From Gracilinema caldarium DSM 7334 (GTDB lineage Bacteria > Spirochaetota > Spirochaetia > Treponematales > Breznakiellaceae): DNA of 64,000 nt. This document shows, piece by piece, positions 1 to 9,400 of the stretch. The stretch covers positions 2,610,972 through 2,674,971 of the forward strand of contig NC_015732.1 of the NCBI RefSeq assembly GCF_000219725.1. The letters are read 5' to 3'. Below the pieces are notes generated by a model. That model made no database searches. It was not told the DNA's origin and saw only the letters and a list, made by a program, of their open reading frames with translations. The first letter of the stretch is position 1, and each line of letters starts with the position of its first letter. The translations under genes and the position numbers were made by a program.

Positions 1-624
1 ATCCTGTGGCGTGCTTTGTATTGTACCTTCGGCAATTCCTCGAAGAACCGGTGGAAGCAGTTCCGCTCCTCGCTGAGCAGCCCATCGGCTCAATGATTCA
101 GTAGTTTCCCGCCCTGATAATTCGATATGGTCCTGTATAAGTATATCCCCTGAATCCATCTGAAGCGCCAAAGTCTGTATGGTGATGCCGGTTTCGCGGT
201 CCCGGTTCAAAATAGCTGCCGGAATTGGGGTAGCTCCACGGTATTTCGGTAACAAAGAAGGATGAATGTTAATCCCACCCTTCGGGAAAAGACTTAGAAA
301 TTTGGGGCCAAAGATTTTACCATAGGCAAAGGAAACAAGGATATCCGGTTTGAGATTTGCAATCTGGTCCCGAACAGAAGCATCCAGTTTTTCAGGTTTA
401 AGAATAAGAAAGGATTGCAATGACTTTTCACGCAGCATGTCCTGCAAACGTGTCGCAGCAGCGCCTACTTCGGTAGGTTCAAGGGGGCCCTTTCGGCCTT
501 TCCTGCTGTCCGGATTGGTCAAAACACCCACAACTTTTATCTCTCCAGAAGCGATCTGTTCAGCGATCAGTGCCTCGAGGGAAGGAACCGCAATCTCAGG
601 ACTTCCAGCAAATACAATCCGCAT
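1..624 (-). CDS. fmt: Methionyl-tRNA formyltransferase (3' end outside window)
   Basis: This enzyme formylates the methionine on initiator tRNA using 10-formyltetrahydrofolate. Translating the minus strand from the ATG at 624 gives MRIVFAGSPEIAVPSLEAL, the family's N-terminal nucleotide-fold strand. About 80 residues later comes the hallmark formyl-transferase core NIHPSLLPKYRGATPIPAAI, with the catalytic Asn, His and SLLPxYRG loop, and then LALQMDSGDIL. The frame is open to the window edge, so only about 208 of roughly 310 residues are visible and the C-terminal tRNA-binding domain is missing. The gene starts two bases after the def stop codon, so def and fmt form the usual co-transcribed pair. 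It has no promoter of its own that I can see. Confidence 0.95.
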   Translation of the reverse strand, partial: MRIVFAGSPEIAVPSLEALIAEQIASGEIKVVGVLTNPDSRKGRKGPLEPTEVGAAATRLQDMLREKSLQSFLILKPEKLDASVRDQIANLKPDILVSFAYGKIFGPKFLSLFPKGGINIHPSLLPKYRGATPIPAAILNRDRETGITIQTLALQMDSGDILIQDHIELSGRETTESLSRWAAQRGAELLPPVLRGIAEGTIQSTPQD

Positions 625-626
625 GT

Positions 627-1112
627 TTAGGCCCGCATTTTTTTATCATAGAGTTTTAAGAGCCGATTCCGTTTCGGTTCTGTAAGTCGATCTATAAAAA
701 GAACCCCCTCCAGGTGATCATATTCATGCTGGATCACCCGGGCTAAAAGCCCATCCGCATCAAGGGTAAAGGGACGCCCTCGTTCATTCCAGGCCTGAAT
801 GGTTACCTTCTCCGGCCGCGTAACATCCGCATAGAGCCCCGGAATTGAGAGACACCCCTCTTCATATTGAACAATTTCAGAAGAAGTCCCAATAATAGTT
901 GGATTGATGAACACCCGCGGGCTATCTCCATCAACCTGAACCACAAATATCCGCTGCAAAAGTCCTACCTGGGGTCCCGCAAGGCCGATACCTCTACCTC
1001 GGTGCATAGTTTCGATCATTTCCTGAGCCAGCGCTTTGACCTGACCATCTATATCCTGAATTGGCAGCGCTTTTTGGCGTAATACATCATTTCCTAGCGT
1101 AATTATTTCCAT
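627..1112 (-). CDS. def: Peptide deformylase
   Basis: This metalloenzyme removes the formyl group from nascent proteins. At 161 residues it has the family's usual length. All three catalytic motifs are present: GIGLAGPQVG at 41-50 (Gly where most members have Ala), EGCLSIP at 85-91 with metal ligand Cys87, and QHEYDH at 128-133 with ligands His129 and His133 and catalytic Glu130. It is the first gene of the def-fmt operon. No Shine-Dalgarno sequence precedes the ATG. Instead a promoter-like -10 hexamer ends six bases upstream, so the mRNA is predicted to be leaderless. Confidence 0.96.
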   Translation of the reverse strand: MEIITLGNDVLRQKALPIQDIDGQVKALAQEMIETMHRGRGIGLAGPQVGLLQRIFVVQVDGDSPRVFINPTIIGTSSEIVQYEEGCLSIPGLYADVTRPEKVTIQAWNERGRPFTLDADGLLARVIQHEYDHLEGVLFIDRLTEPKRNRLLKLYDKKMRA

Positions 1113-1147
1113 ATATGTAGTTTACTTAAAAATTCTCACCCAGACAA
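1113..1147 (-). promoter_or_regulatory. def-fmt promoter, predicted leaderless
   Basis: On the minus strand, TTGTCT (1142-1147) is followed by 17 bases, then TAAACT (1119-1124), then six bases, then the def ATG. Both hexamers match the sigma-70 consensus at 4 of 6 positions. The expected transcription start falls on or next to the start codon. No purine-rich ribosome site is visible. This is a prediction from sequence only. Confidence 0.55.
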
Positions 1148-1202
1148 GGCGCATCCGGACACTCATAAACGGTTGAATAATCTGAAATAACCACCCCCCC
1201 TG

Positions 1203-3683
1203 CTAGGGCTCACTGAGTATAGTGAAACTCCGATGTAGAGAAGATCCTGTTTCATCTACCAACGTAAGTATATGCGTCCCTGGACCTGGACGAATTTCAA
1301 TTTGATGAATTCCCTTTGTAGAACCTACATAGGTATCATCAAGATGCCAGAAAAGTATTGCGCTGGCTCGTCGATGAGTGGCGGTACATACGAGCCGGCC
1401 AGACTTTCCATCTATTTCTACAGGAATATAGATTGCACTGCTAGCTTCTGGATTTACAAAAGCAATCTCAGGCACCGAATTTCCATCGGAATGTACCTGG
1501 TGTTCCGGTTTTAGTGGCGGAAGCCCCTGGTAGGTCAGATTCCATCGCTTGTAGAAATATTCTTCTGCTGGTGGTAAAACAAAATGTTTTTCATAAACAA
1601 CTGGATCTTTCATATCTGCAGTAATTATGACCCGATTAGTTCGATCAATAGTCATTGGTATGCTAACACAAAAATGACAGCTTTCTTTCCTTGGGGCATT
1701 ATAGGGGATGTAATCGATCCGAGAAGCTTCACAGTTTTGGCTTATCGGCAACCCAGATATAGCACAGACCTCAACAGGAACGAGATCTGCATCGGGCCGG
1801 GGAAACCAGGTGGTTGCCGGCATAGCAGAAAAAAGTTCCCACATAACCACAGCGGCGGTAAGGGAACCCTGTAGTTCAGCCCGCCCTTCACCGGATGCAT
1901 TACCGATCCAGACACCAATGGTATACTCAGGAGTCGTTCCAACTGCCCAGGCATCTCTGTATCCAAAACTAGTTCCAGTTTTCCAGGCAACTTTTCGGGA
2001 ACTTTTAAAGAGTTCCCAAGCTCCATCTTCACCAGGACGATTCACCATGGAAAGAGCATTCAGTGTCAGCCAAGCGGCTCCCCGAGAAAGCAATTGATCC
2101 TCTGAGGCTACTGTAACAACCTTTTTCAGGATGTTTCGCTGTTCAGATTGAGAGGCTTTATGATCATCAGATTGATACCAAGGGGGGAAAAAAGCTGTTT
2201 TGGCTGTATCAAAAAGCGCCCGGCGGGCCAGGCCCGCATACACCGAGGTAACATCCCACAGTGTAACCTCTGCACCGCCTAGTACAAGGGGCAATCCATA
2301 GTCATCCCCCGGTCTAAAGAGGGTTGTAAAGCCCAAACGCCTCAGGAGCCGGGCAAACCTGTCTACACCATAGGTTCGCAATTCTCTTACCGCGGGTATA
2401 TTTAGAGAACGGGCCAGGGCCTGGTCCGCCGGGATTGCACCGAGATAGCTTTTAGTAAAATTCTCAGGATTATAGCTGCCTATTCGCGTAGGTATATCAC
2501 TGACGAGTTCAGCGGGCATTAATTCCCCAGAATCGAGCATAGCCCCATACAGAAAGGGTTTTAACAAGCTGCCGGAACTACGAGGAGCACTAATAATATC
2601 CACAGCACGGCCATAGGAAAGGGCTTCCTCAGTCGCAAACACATTCCCTACATAAGCAAGTACTTCGCCGGTTCTAGTATCCAGGATGAGACAGGCTCCA
2701 TTCATCACCGCATTTTTGGAAAATTGCTGAACATACCGTTCCAGAGTATCCGTAGCCCGCTTTTGAAGCAGACCATCCAAGGTGCTTTCTATAAGGGGCA
2801 AACTATTTTCTGCTACCGCCCGGGCTAGTAGATGGGGAGCAAGACGGGGCAGTGGTTTTGGTGGACCTGGCAAGGGTTCCTGCAAAGCGAGGAAATAGGA
2901 ATCCCGATCCAGATACCTAAGGTTAAAAAGCTTCTGCAGGAGGGCATCTCGCTTTTTCTGCAAAACACTTCGATTGGTCCCGGGGTGTACGAGGCCGGGA
3001 TTGTTCGGTAAAACCGCCAGGGTAGCTGCCTCTGCCCATGACAAATCCTGAGATGCATGACCAAACCAGCGCCAAGAAGCGGCTTCAAGACCAACCACAT
3101 TTCCCCCAAAGGGTGCATGGGCACTATACAAGGCAAGGATGTCTCGTTTTGAATAGGTCCATTCCAGTCGTAAGGCTAGTAGGGCCTCTACCACTTTTTC
3201 AATCATAGTTCGATCGCGGTTTCCCCGCATAAGTCGAACCACCTGCATGGTAATAGTAGAGCCCCCAGAAACAATCCTACCCTTCTGCGCATTTTGCATG
3301 GCCGCCCGCACAAAAGCCAGTGGATCGATCCCTGGGTGCATATAAAAACGGTGATCTTCGAATACCTGGAGGGCAATACTAAATTTCTTATTAATAGGCC
3401 CTGTCGAAGGGAGCCTCCACTGTCCATCCAATGATACCTGTGCCCCTAGAAGCTTACCCCTGCGATCATAAAGCACCGGAGAATAGGGTACGTTGAAGAG
3501 CGGATCTGGCAAAGCCAGCATAAACATAAGAAGAATACCCGTCATGGATGCCCAGACTACTATGAAGTAACCCGGGTGGTGTCGGTGCTTAAGCCAATAC
3601 CTTTGGCACCAGTGCAGGTACAGCTGCTGGTACAACTGACTGCACTGGATTTTTTGCAAATACTTACGAAAAAGCCCGCTCAT
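1203..3683 (-). CDS. pbpC: Penicillin-binding protein 1C (glycosyltransferase/transpeptidase)
   Basis: This is a bifunctional peptidoglycan synthase of 826 residues. A membrane anchor lies at about 37-58. The GT51 glycosyltransferase domain follows, with catalytic Glu109 in EDHRFY and the GGSTITMQ motif at 140-147. The transpeptidase domain has SxxK at Ser372-Lys375 (SLLK), SLN at 426-428 and KTG at 568-570, all intact. The C-terminal ~90 residues have the beta-rich look of the PBP1C-specific C-terminal domain. Its ATG overlaps the stop of the alpha-2-macroglobulin gene by four bases, so translation is coupled. That pairing is known from other bacteria such as E. coli, where PBP1C is thought to repair the wall after protease attack on the envelope. 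Confidence 0.95.
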   Translation of the reverse strand: MSGLFRKYLQKIQCSQLYQQLYLHWCQRYWLKHRHHPGYFIVVWASMTGILLMFMLALPDPLFNVPYSPVLYDRRGKLLGAQVSLDGQWRLPSTGPINKKFSIALQVFEDHRFYMHPGIDPLAFVRAAMQNAQKGRIVSGGSTITMQVVRLMRGNRDRTMIEKVVEALLALRLEWTYSKRDILALYSAHAPFGGNVVGLEAASWRWFGHASQDLSWAEAATLAVLPNNPGLVHPGTNRSVLQKKRDALLQKLFNLRYLDRDSYFLALQEPLPGPPKPLPRLAPHLLARAVAENSLPLIESTLDGLLQKRATDTLERYVQQFSKNAVMNGACLILDTRTGEVLAYVGNVFATEEALSYGRAVDIISAPRSSGSLLKPFLYGAMLDSGELMPAELVSDIPTRIGSYNPENFTKSYLGAIPADQALARSLNIPAVRELRTYGVDRFARLLRRLGFTTLFRPGDDYGLPLVLGGAEVTLWDVTSVYAGLARRALFDTAKTAFFPPWYQSDDHKASQSEQRNILKKVVTVASEDQLLSRGAAWLTLNALSMVNRPGEDGAWELFKSSRKVAWKTGTSFGYRDAWAVGTTPEYTIGVWIGNASGEGRAELQGSLTAAVVMWELFSAMPATTWFPRPDADLVPVEVCAISGLPISQNCEASRIDYIPYNAPRKESCHFCVSIPMTIDRTNRVIITADMKDPVVYEKHFVLPPAEEYFYKRWNLTYQGLPPLKPEHQVHSDGNSVPEIAFVNPEASSAIYIPVEIDGKSGRLVCTATHRRASAILFWHLDDTYVGSTKGIHQIEIRPGPGTHILTLVDETGSSLHRSFTILSEP

Positions 3684-6600
3684 TGAATAAGATTCTTCTT
3701 CCCCTTGGCTTTCTGATTCGTTTTTTCTAATTGCTCCGCGGGCTGGTCAGCAATACGTCGGCCTGGCTCTACGGCCCTGATGCTCTCATCATACATGGCA
3801 TAGGTCTGAATAGCAGGAATAAAATAAAGGCCCCCATAGGTACGATTCACCCTGAAGCTTACCGTTTTTGATTCACCAGCTTTTAAATCCAGGTATGAAA
3901 GAACCCGATCATCCCGGATATCCTGATATTTAATCGGAGTATCTAGGGATTTATCATTTTCATCCACAACCTTTGCTAATCGATAATTCATCAATTCCCA
4001 GGCTGCAGGCAAGGGATGTACCAGAGCAAGTTCTTTAAGATCCCGACTTGTAGTATTCCGTACAGTCACCGATACTTCCATATCTGATCCCAGTGCCAGT
4101 AATGAGGGATCTATACTCTTTCCATCAAGGGTAGTATAGGATACCGAGAGGGACAACCCTTGTCGAATCACTGGCTCTAAACCTTCAGCAGGAAGCCCCC
4201 GAGCCACGAGCCTAACATACAGGTTTTGCTTTGATGTATTTTTAACCTCAAGATTCCCAGAATCAGTGGCATGTTCAGCAAGGAAAATCGTATCCATTGG
4301 CGTCTTAAAGGTTCTACTTCTATTGATTCCTTGAAAAGAACATTCTATGGACAAGGCTTCATTACTACTCGTTTTACCCATAAGAGGTAAAATTGCTATA
4401 AGGGCATAGGCCGTTTCTTGGGTAGAAAGCCAATCCTTTGAAGACAGAGTTTCAGCAATCTCAGTTAGCAGAGAAGAGGCTCTGCTGTAGTCTTCGGTTA
4501 TAACCAGGCTTTCGAGTATCATAGCCTTATCCCGGAACGTTGAACCAAAGTTACCAGAAAGATCTCGATATTTAATTATATTAAATCCAAGATTTTTAAT
4601 CATATTACGGGCAATATCACGTTGACCTGCATACCAGTAGGCTGCAGCAAGGCGCCAGGCAATAGGATCACTGAGGGATGAACTTTCTCGGAGACGATTC
4701 ATAGATCCCATATCGGGTTGACCAACTAATGCCAGGGTATAGAGCCTATAGGCTTGCTCCAGTTTTTCATTAAAACTATCCGCAGACCAGGCAATTGACT
4801 TCTGTCTCTGATATTCAGTCCACCGTTGCAGAAGATACTCAGGCACCTGGTATCCAGCACGGCGAGCTTCGATAAGGAAGTGCCCTGCATAATTGGTTCC
4901 CCATTCATTAACTTCCCCTTCCCCAGGCCAGTAAGAAAAACCACCGCTTGGAGTGAGAAAGGACTTAAGCCGTTCGATACCCGCGATAATGTTTGCCCGT
5001 ACCTTCGAACGCTGGGTGTCATCCAAGGTTATAACCCGATCTAAATACAACTGCGGAAAGACTGAACTGGTAGTCTGTTCGATACAGCCATGGGGATATT
5101 GGGTGAGGAACGTTAAGCGACTTTCCAGGTTGATAGGTGGAAGCCGTGAAAGTTCCAGATTCACCGTATTGGTACCGGACATTCCAGGTAGTGTTATAAA
5201 CTCTTTCCAAGATTCTCCAGCCTTGAGCATCTTGGTCCAGGTTTGTGTAATCGGTATGGCAGTTGAACGAACCATGAGATCAACCTGATGGGTTGCTACA
5301 GGTAAGCCCGGGGACTCTGCAGTAATGGTACAAACAAGTGGTCCCTCTGTAGAACCTGCCGTAAGCTGAAAATACACCACCGTGTCACTGGAAGCATCCA
5401 GAGATATTTGTTGTTCCGTAGGCTGATCTTTAAGACTTCCATTTCCACTTACCAAACAACGAACCTTAACAGGGATTTTTCCCGGAGTATAGTTGAATAC
5501 CGAAATGGGGATCCGTATTTCATCCTGAGGAGACAGGAAGCGGGGTAAGGTCCCCAGAACCATGAGTTCACCCTTAACGGGAACGGAACGCTCCACAACA
5601 CCATAGGCACCAGTATTTCCAGCCACGACCATAATTCTGAGGGCCCCCACATATTGGGGAATATCAAAGGTTTCGGTACGGCTTTCACCAGCTTTCAACG
5701 TTACCGGACCAAAGTATTTAACCACAGGTTTAAACCGCTGTACCTTCCGGTTTCCTCCGCCGAAGCCATCATCACCACCACCAATGGCGAGCAGTGTCTG
5801 GAGACTGCCCGAATAAGCACCAATAACTGCATCATAGAGATCCCAGGATTTCAGCAAAGAGGCCTCTTTTTTATAGAACGTGGATCGTGGATCGGGCATG
5901 GAATACCGGGTGAGTCCAAGGAGTCCTTCATCTACCACCACCGCGGTATAAGTCATAGGCCGACCTGAGGCTTCACTGACCGTAAATGAAGCCTTGCCCA
6001 TAGGCTTCCAAGATTCATCGGAACTGATGAGAGGTTTCAGAATAGTAGCCGGGTCATCAACCAGAATAGGAATTACACCATAAAGCCTTATTGGGAGGTC
6101 GTTCACTGTTTGCAGATGTTCCTGAAGCAAGGATATATGGAGATATATATTAGGAGCCATAAAAGATTCAGCATCTAGTTCCACCACAGTGGTATCTTTT
6201 CCACATCGAATCTGTTCTTGTTTAATAATCTGACCACCCTTCTCTAAAACCATAAGAGCGGAAGCTCTTTCATTGGAGGGGAAACTGACCCGTATCTTCT
6301 CTCCAACTTTGTAGGAAGTTTTATCACTGGTAAGCGTCAGCATAGCCGCCGCTCCCTGACCATCAGCCTGGGCTCTTCCCGCCCAACCAGGCCAATCGAT
6401 ATAAACAATTTTAGCAGTGCCATGACCGCCTCGGGGATCCTGAACAGTAACCAGATAACGTCCCCACTCAGGGTATTTTACCATAAACTTCCAATTGCCT
6501 TTTCCTCCACTTATAGTCACATCTCCCTTAACCACGGGAACCTTGGACAGTGATTCCTGGAAACTTGCCGGTTCATCAGCACCTTTCTCCCACCACCAGC

Positions 6601-9277
6601 GCCATTGAAGTTTATAGACCGCACAACTGAGGGTAACCTTATCTTTTATTAGATTCCCATCCTTATCTAAAAGCACAATATCAACAGGATGTTCAATATC
6701 CGTGAGCAACATCCCCCGAGCCGCATCTCCCTTGGGGAGTTTAATACCTACATAACGAGGATAGGGAGAAAAATCCATAGCAATCTGTTCAGAAGAAAAG
6801 ACCCCTGTAGGTTCAAAAACCCGGGTCATAAATTGGGCCTGCAGGAGACCAGGGACCGATTCTCCCGGAGATAGATTAACAGCAAATTCGGTGCGAGCAT
6901 TGGAATCCAGTGTACCTTTAAATAACATCTGCCGCTCTGAAGATACGGTGCGGCTTGGATCTCTAAAAATATAGTCAGTATACGTCGCAAAGGTCTTTCC
7001 GGTATCTGCAAACACAACTGATACATCTGCCTCCAGGTTTGGTGCCGGAGCCCCATGGAGCCAAGCAGCACTTAGACTATACCTGGTGGGCTTTGTATCC
7101 AAAATTGTTTCTGTCCCGGTGTTAAGGACCATTTTAAGCCGATTTGGCATTACCATTTCGATTTTTATTGGTTTCGTAAAGGTACTGCCTCCGACCTTAA
7201 CCCGGCTCAGCCAAGTGCCGGTTGGGGCATCCTCAGTGGTAGCCGTCGTAATAGGATAAAATCCATTCACGCCACTGGTATAGGTTTGGGTAACCACAAC
7301 TCGTCCAAGAGGATCCTCCAACTCAAATACCACTGGATGATTTGCGGGCAAAATCTTTTTTGGATCATGAAGCAGGAAGGTGAGATACATGGTATCCCCA
7401 GGCCGCCAAACTCCCCGTTCACCATAAATGAACCCCTTAAAGCCTGCGGCGGGAGAATCCCCTCCAATATCGAAGTGGCTTACCGCAAGGGAATTACCGG
7501 AATCAAGCTTCAAATATCCTCTACCACCGCTTCCTTCTGCAACTAAAAAGGCAGGGTCATTTACTGGTTTCAACATAAGCATTCCATCAGTACCGGTAGC
7601 TCCCTTTGCTAGTTCACGATTCTGATAATTAAGAAGTCTAATCGTGGTGTTACCGAGAGGCTTCGTCGTACGCAGATCCGATGCAAACACGAGCCAGCTC
7701 CCATCCACAGCTTTTTTTGCAAGAAGCCCTACATTAGATACCAAGACATTTCGGCCAATAGTGATATTATGGTCATAAAAGGACATATAAAAACCTGGGT
7801 GACAGGGATCATTTCGGTATCGATACAAATCCTCTCGTGCCTCCCAGTCTCCACTCCAGTAATCCCAATAGCTCGATTCTTCATCTCCACTCTTAGTGAG
7901 ATCTGGAAGCTTATCTTCGGGAAATTTTAAATTTGAGAAATCGCCATGCCCTGCAGAACACTCATAACGGATATGTTGTTTTCTGAAGGTTATACGAAGA
8001 CGGAACATTTCTCCAGGATAAGCTTTCGCAAGCTCACTTAAATCCAAACCATGTCGTACCCAGAGATTTTTATCAGAACTTTTCCAATTAAGATCGAGGG
8101 CCTTGGTCCAGACTGGTTCGCCAACCCTATATAACTCTCGGTCCCCATCCATCTGGTTTACTTGGAGAAACTGAATCATATTTGTATTGTGTATTTTATA
8201 GGCTTCGATAATGAGCCCTGCAAGATTTTTTGTTTCTACAACAACCGTTGAGCCCTGATCAGTAGGCAAAATTGTTCCTTTGTCAATAAAGCGAACAGCT
8301 GGTAGTTCCCAGCTCTCTCGAACAGTATAAGCTACAGGTTGTGCTATAGATCGGCCTGCTTCATCGGTCAGATCCCTAATATTCAATTCCGTACCTGGAG
8401 ACAATTCCTCAGTCCCATAAACTCTAACAATGTTTCCTTCTATCGAATAACGAACTTTGGATTCCCTTTCATGGGAAACCAGGGTAATATAACTACGTAA
8501 ATCCTGGTTTTTTTTAAGGGGCTGGGAAAATACGACCTCCAAAGCTGCTTTTGTGTCCTGGATTGGATGAATATCCAGCACTTCGAATTGGTCTGCCGAA
8601 CTAATTTCAATGGTTTTACTACCCATAACAGGGGCACCTATAGACTTACCATTCCATGAAAGCCTTACCTTGGAAAGTTGGGTAGACCGCTTTAGTCCCT
8701 GAAAGCTGAAGCGATGTTCCCCATCCTTATGTTCCCAGCGGATACCAGTAAGACCGGAATACCCGAGACTTTCTTCCACTTTACGGAAATTTTCTCCGGG
8801 ATCGGTGATAATGGTCCCTGAAATATAGACCAATCCATCACCGGTACATTTCACAGGATTCAGCAGCACCTGATACGCGGGAAGATCGGTCTCGAATTGA
8901 AATTGAAAAGCCCTGGAACTACTATGCACACTTGTAACAGAAGAGGATCTGTCAGCAAGTTTATCGGGATAGACCCGCAGGGTAAATCGTTTACCACCGG
9001 GTAATATTTTTTTTGGAGAAAATAGAAGCGTATACTCATCTTGCCATGAGAGGGCCCCCTCAATAAAAGGTTCGATGATGACAGTATCATGCGAAATGGG
9101 TTTAGCAGTATCAAAGGGGACCGTAAACACTATTTTTATAGGATCTGAACGGCCCACCGTTGGCCCCGAAAGGGCTGAGATGAACCGTGGGTTTGGTCCT
9201 GGAAGTGAAACTGGTTTAGACGAACAGCCATTCAACAATGAAAAAAAAGAAAGAACGGCAATAATTACCAGATGCAT
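3680..9277 (-). CDS. yfhM: Bacterial alpha-2-macroglobulin lipoprotein
   Basis: This 1865-residue protein is predicted to trap proteases in the periplasm. The N-terminus MHLVIIAVLSFFSLLNGC is a lipoprotein signal with the lipidated Cys at position 18. A long run of beta-sandwich (MG) domains follows. The thioester motif GCIEQ is at about 1397-1401, where Cys1398 and Gln1401 form the bond that couples covalently to attacking proteases. The alpha/alpha-toroid domain and receptor-binding-like C-terminus come after it. AAGGAG lies just upstream of the ATG at 9277. The gene heads a two-gene operon with pbpC. The intact thioester places it with the pbpC-linked class of bacterial macroglobulins rather than the thioester-less class. 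Confidence 0.93.
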   Translation of the reverse strand: MHLVIIAVLSFFSLLNGCSSKPVSLPGPNPRFISALSGPTVGRSDPIKIVFTVPFDTAKPISHDTVIIEPFIEGALSWQDEYTLLFSPKKILPGGKRFTLRVYPDKLADRSSSVTSVHSSSRAFQFQFETDLPAYQVLLNPVKCTGDGLVYISGTIITDPGENFRKVEESLGYSGLTGIRWEHKDGEHRFSFQGLKRSTQLSKVRLSWNGKSIGAPVMGSKTIEISSADQFEVLDIHPIQDTKAALEVVFSQPLKKNQDLRSYITLVSHERESKVRYSIEGNIVRVYGTEELSPGTELNIRDLTDEAGRSIAQPVAYTVRESWELPAVRFIDKGTILPTDQGSTVVVETKNLAGLIIEAYKIHNTNMIQFLQVNQMDGDRELYRVGEPVWTKALDLNWKSSDKNLWVRHGLDLSELAKAYPGEMFRLRITFRKQHIRYECSAGHGDFSNLKFPEDKLPDLTKSGDEESSYWDYWSGDWEAREDLYRYRNDPCHPGFYMSFYDHNITIGRNVLVSNVGLLAKKAVDGSWLVFASDLRTTKPLGNTTIRLLNYQNRELAKGATGTDGMLMLKPVNDPAFLVAEGSGGRGYLKLDSGNSLAVSHFDIGGDSPAAGFKGFIYGERGVWRPGDTMYLTFLLHDPKKILPANHPVVFELEDPLGRVVVTQTYTSGVNGFYPITTATTEDAPTGTWLSRVKVGGSTFTKPIKIEMVMPNRLKMVLNTGTETILDTKPTRYSLSAAWLHGAPAPNLEADVSVVFADTGKTFATYTDYIFRDPSRTVSSERQMLFKGTLDSNARTEFAVNLSPGESVPGLLQAQFMTRVFEPTGVFSSEQIAMDFSPYPRYVGIKLPKGDAARGMLLTDIEHPVDIVLLDKDGNLIKDKVTLSCAVYKLQWRWWWEKGADEPASFQESLSKVPVVKGDVTISGGKGNWKFMVKYPEWGRYLVTVQDPRGGHGTAKIVYIDWPGWAGRAQADGQGAAAMLTLTSDKTSYKVGEKIRVSFPSNERASALMVLEKGGQIIKQEQIRCGKDTTVVELDAESFMAPNIYLHISLLQEHLQTVNDLPIRLYGVIPILVDDPATILKPLISSDESWKPMGKASFTVSEASGRPMTYTAVVVDEGLLGLTRYSMPDPRSTFYKKEASLLKSWDLYDAVIGAYSGSLQTLLAIGGGDDGFGGGNRKVQRFKPVVKYFGPVTLKAGESRTETFDIPQYVGALRIMVVAGNTGAYGVVERSVPVKGELMVLGTLPRFLSPQDEIRIPISVFNYTPGKIPVKVRCLVSGNGSLKDQPTEQQISLDASSDTVVYFQLTAGSTEGPLVCTITAESPGLPVATHQVDLMVRSTAIPITQTWTKMLKAGESWKEFITLPGMSGTNTVNLELSRLPPINLESRLTFLTQYPHGCIEQTTSSVFPQLYLDRVITLDDTQRSKVRANIIAGIERLKSFLTPSGGFSYWPGEGEVNEWGTNYAGHFLIEARRAGYQVPEYLLQRWTEYQRQKSIAWSADSFNEKLEQAYRLYTLALVGQPDMGSMNRLRESSSLSDPIAWRLAAAYWYAGQRDIARNMIKNLGFNIIKYRDLSGNFGSTFRDKAMILESLVITEDYSRASSLLTEIAETLSSKDWLSTQETAYALIAILPLMGKTSSNEALSIECSFQGINRSRTFKTPMDTIFLAEHATDSGNLEVKNTSKQNLYVRLVARGLPAEGLEPVIRQGLSLSVSYTTLDGKSIDPSLLALGSDMEVSVTVRNTTSRDLKELALVHPLPAAWELMNYRLAKVVDENDKSLDTPIKYQDIRDDRVLSYLDLKAGESKTVSFRVNRTYGGLYFIPAIQTYAMYDESIRAVEPGRRIADQPAEQLEKTNQKAKGKKNLIQ

Positions 9278-9281
9278 AGTT

Positions 9282-9301
9282 GCTCCTTTTTGTTTATTAT
9301 A
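9282..9301 (-). promoter_or_regulatory. -10 element and ribosome site of the A2M-pbpC operon
   Basis: On the minus strand a perfect TATAAT (9296-9301) precedes a good AAAGGAGC ribosome site (about 9282-9290), and the ATG follows at 9277. I see no convincing -35. This operon does have a Shine-Dalgarno sequence, unlike several single-promoter genes in this window. Confidence 0.5.
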
Positions 9302-9400
9302 GACTACTACAAAAACCTTCTGAGGTATGTGTAGTGACCTAGAAGCAATCTTAGCACGGAATATAAACTGATTTCAAATCAATATAAGAAAAATGTATTC

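Noticed and set aside
1194-1200. Run of seven C bases downstream of pbpC as a phase-variation tract
   Set aside because: It lies outside any coding region and away from promoter elements, so a length change would have no obvious effect.
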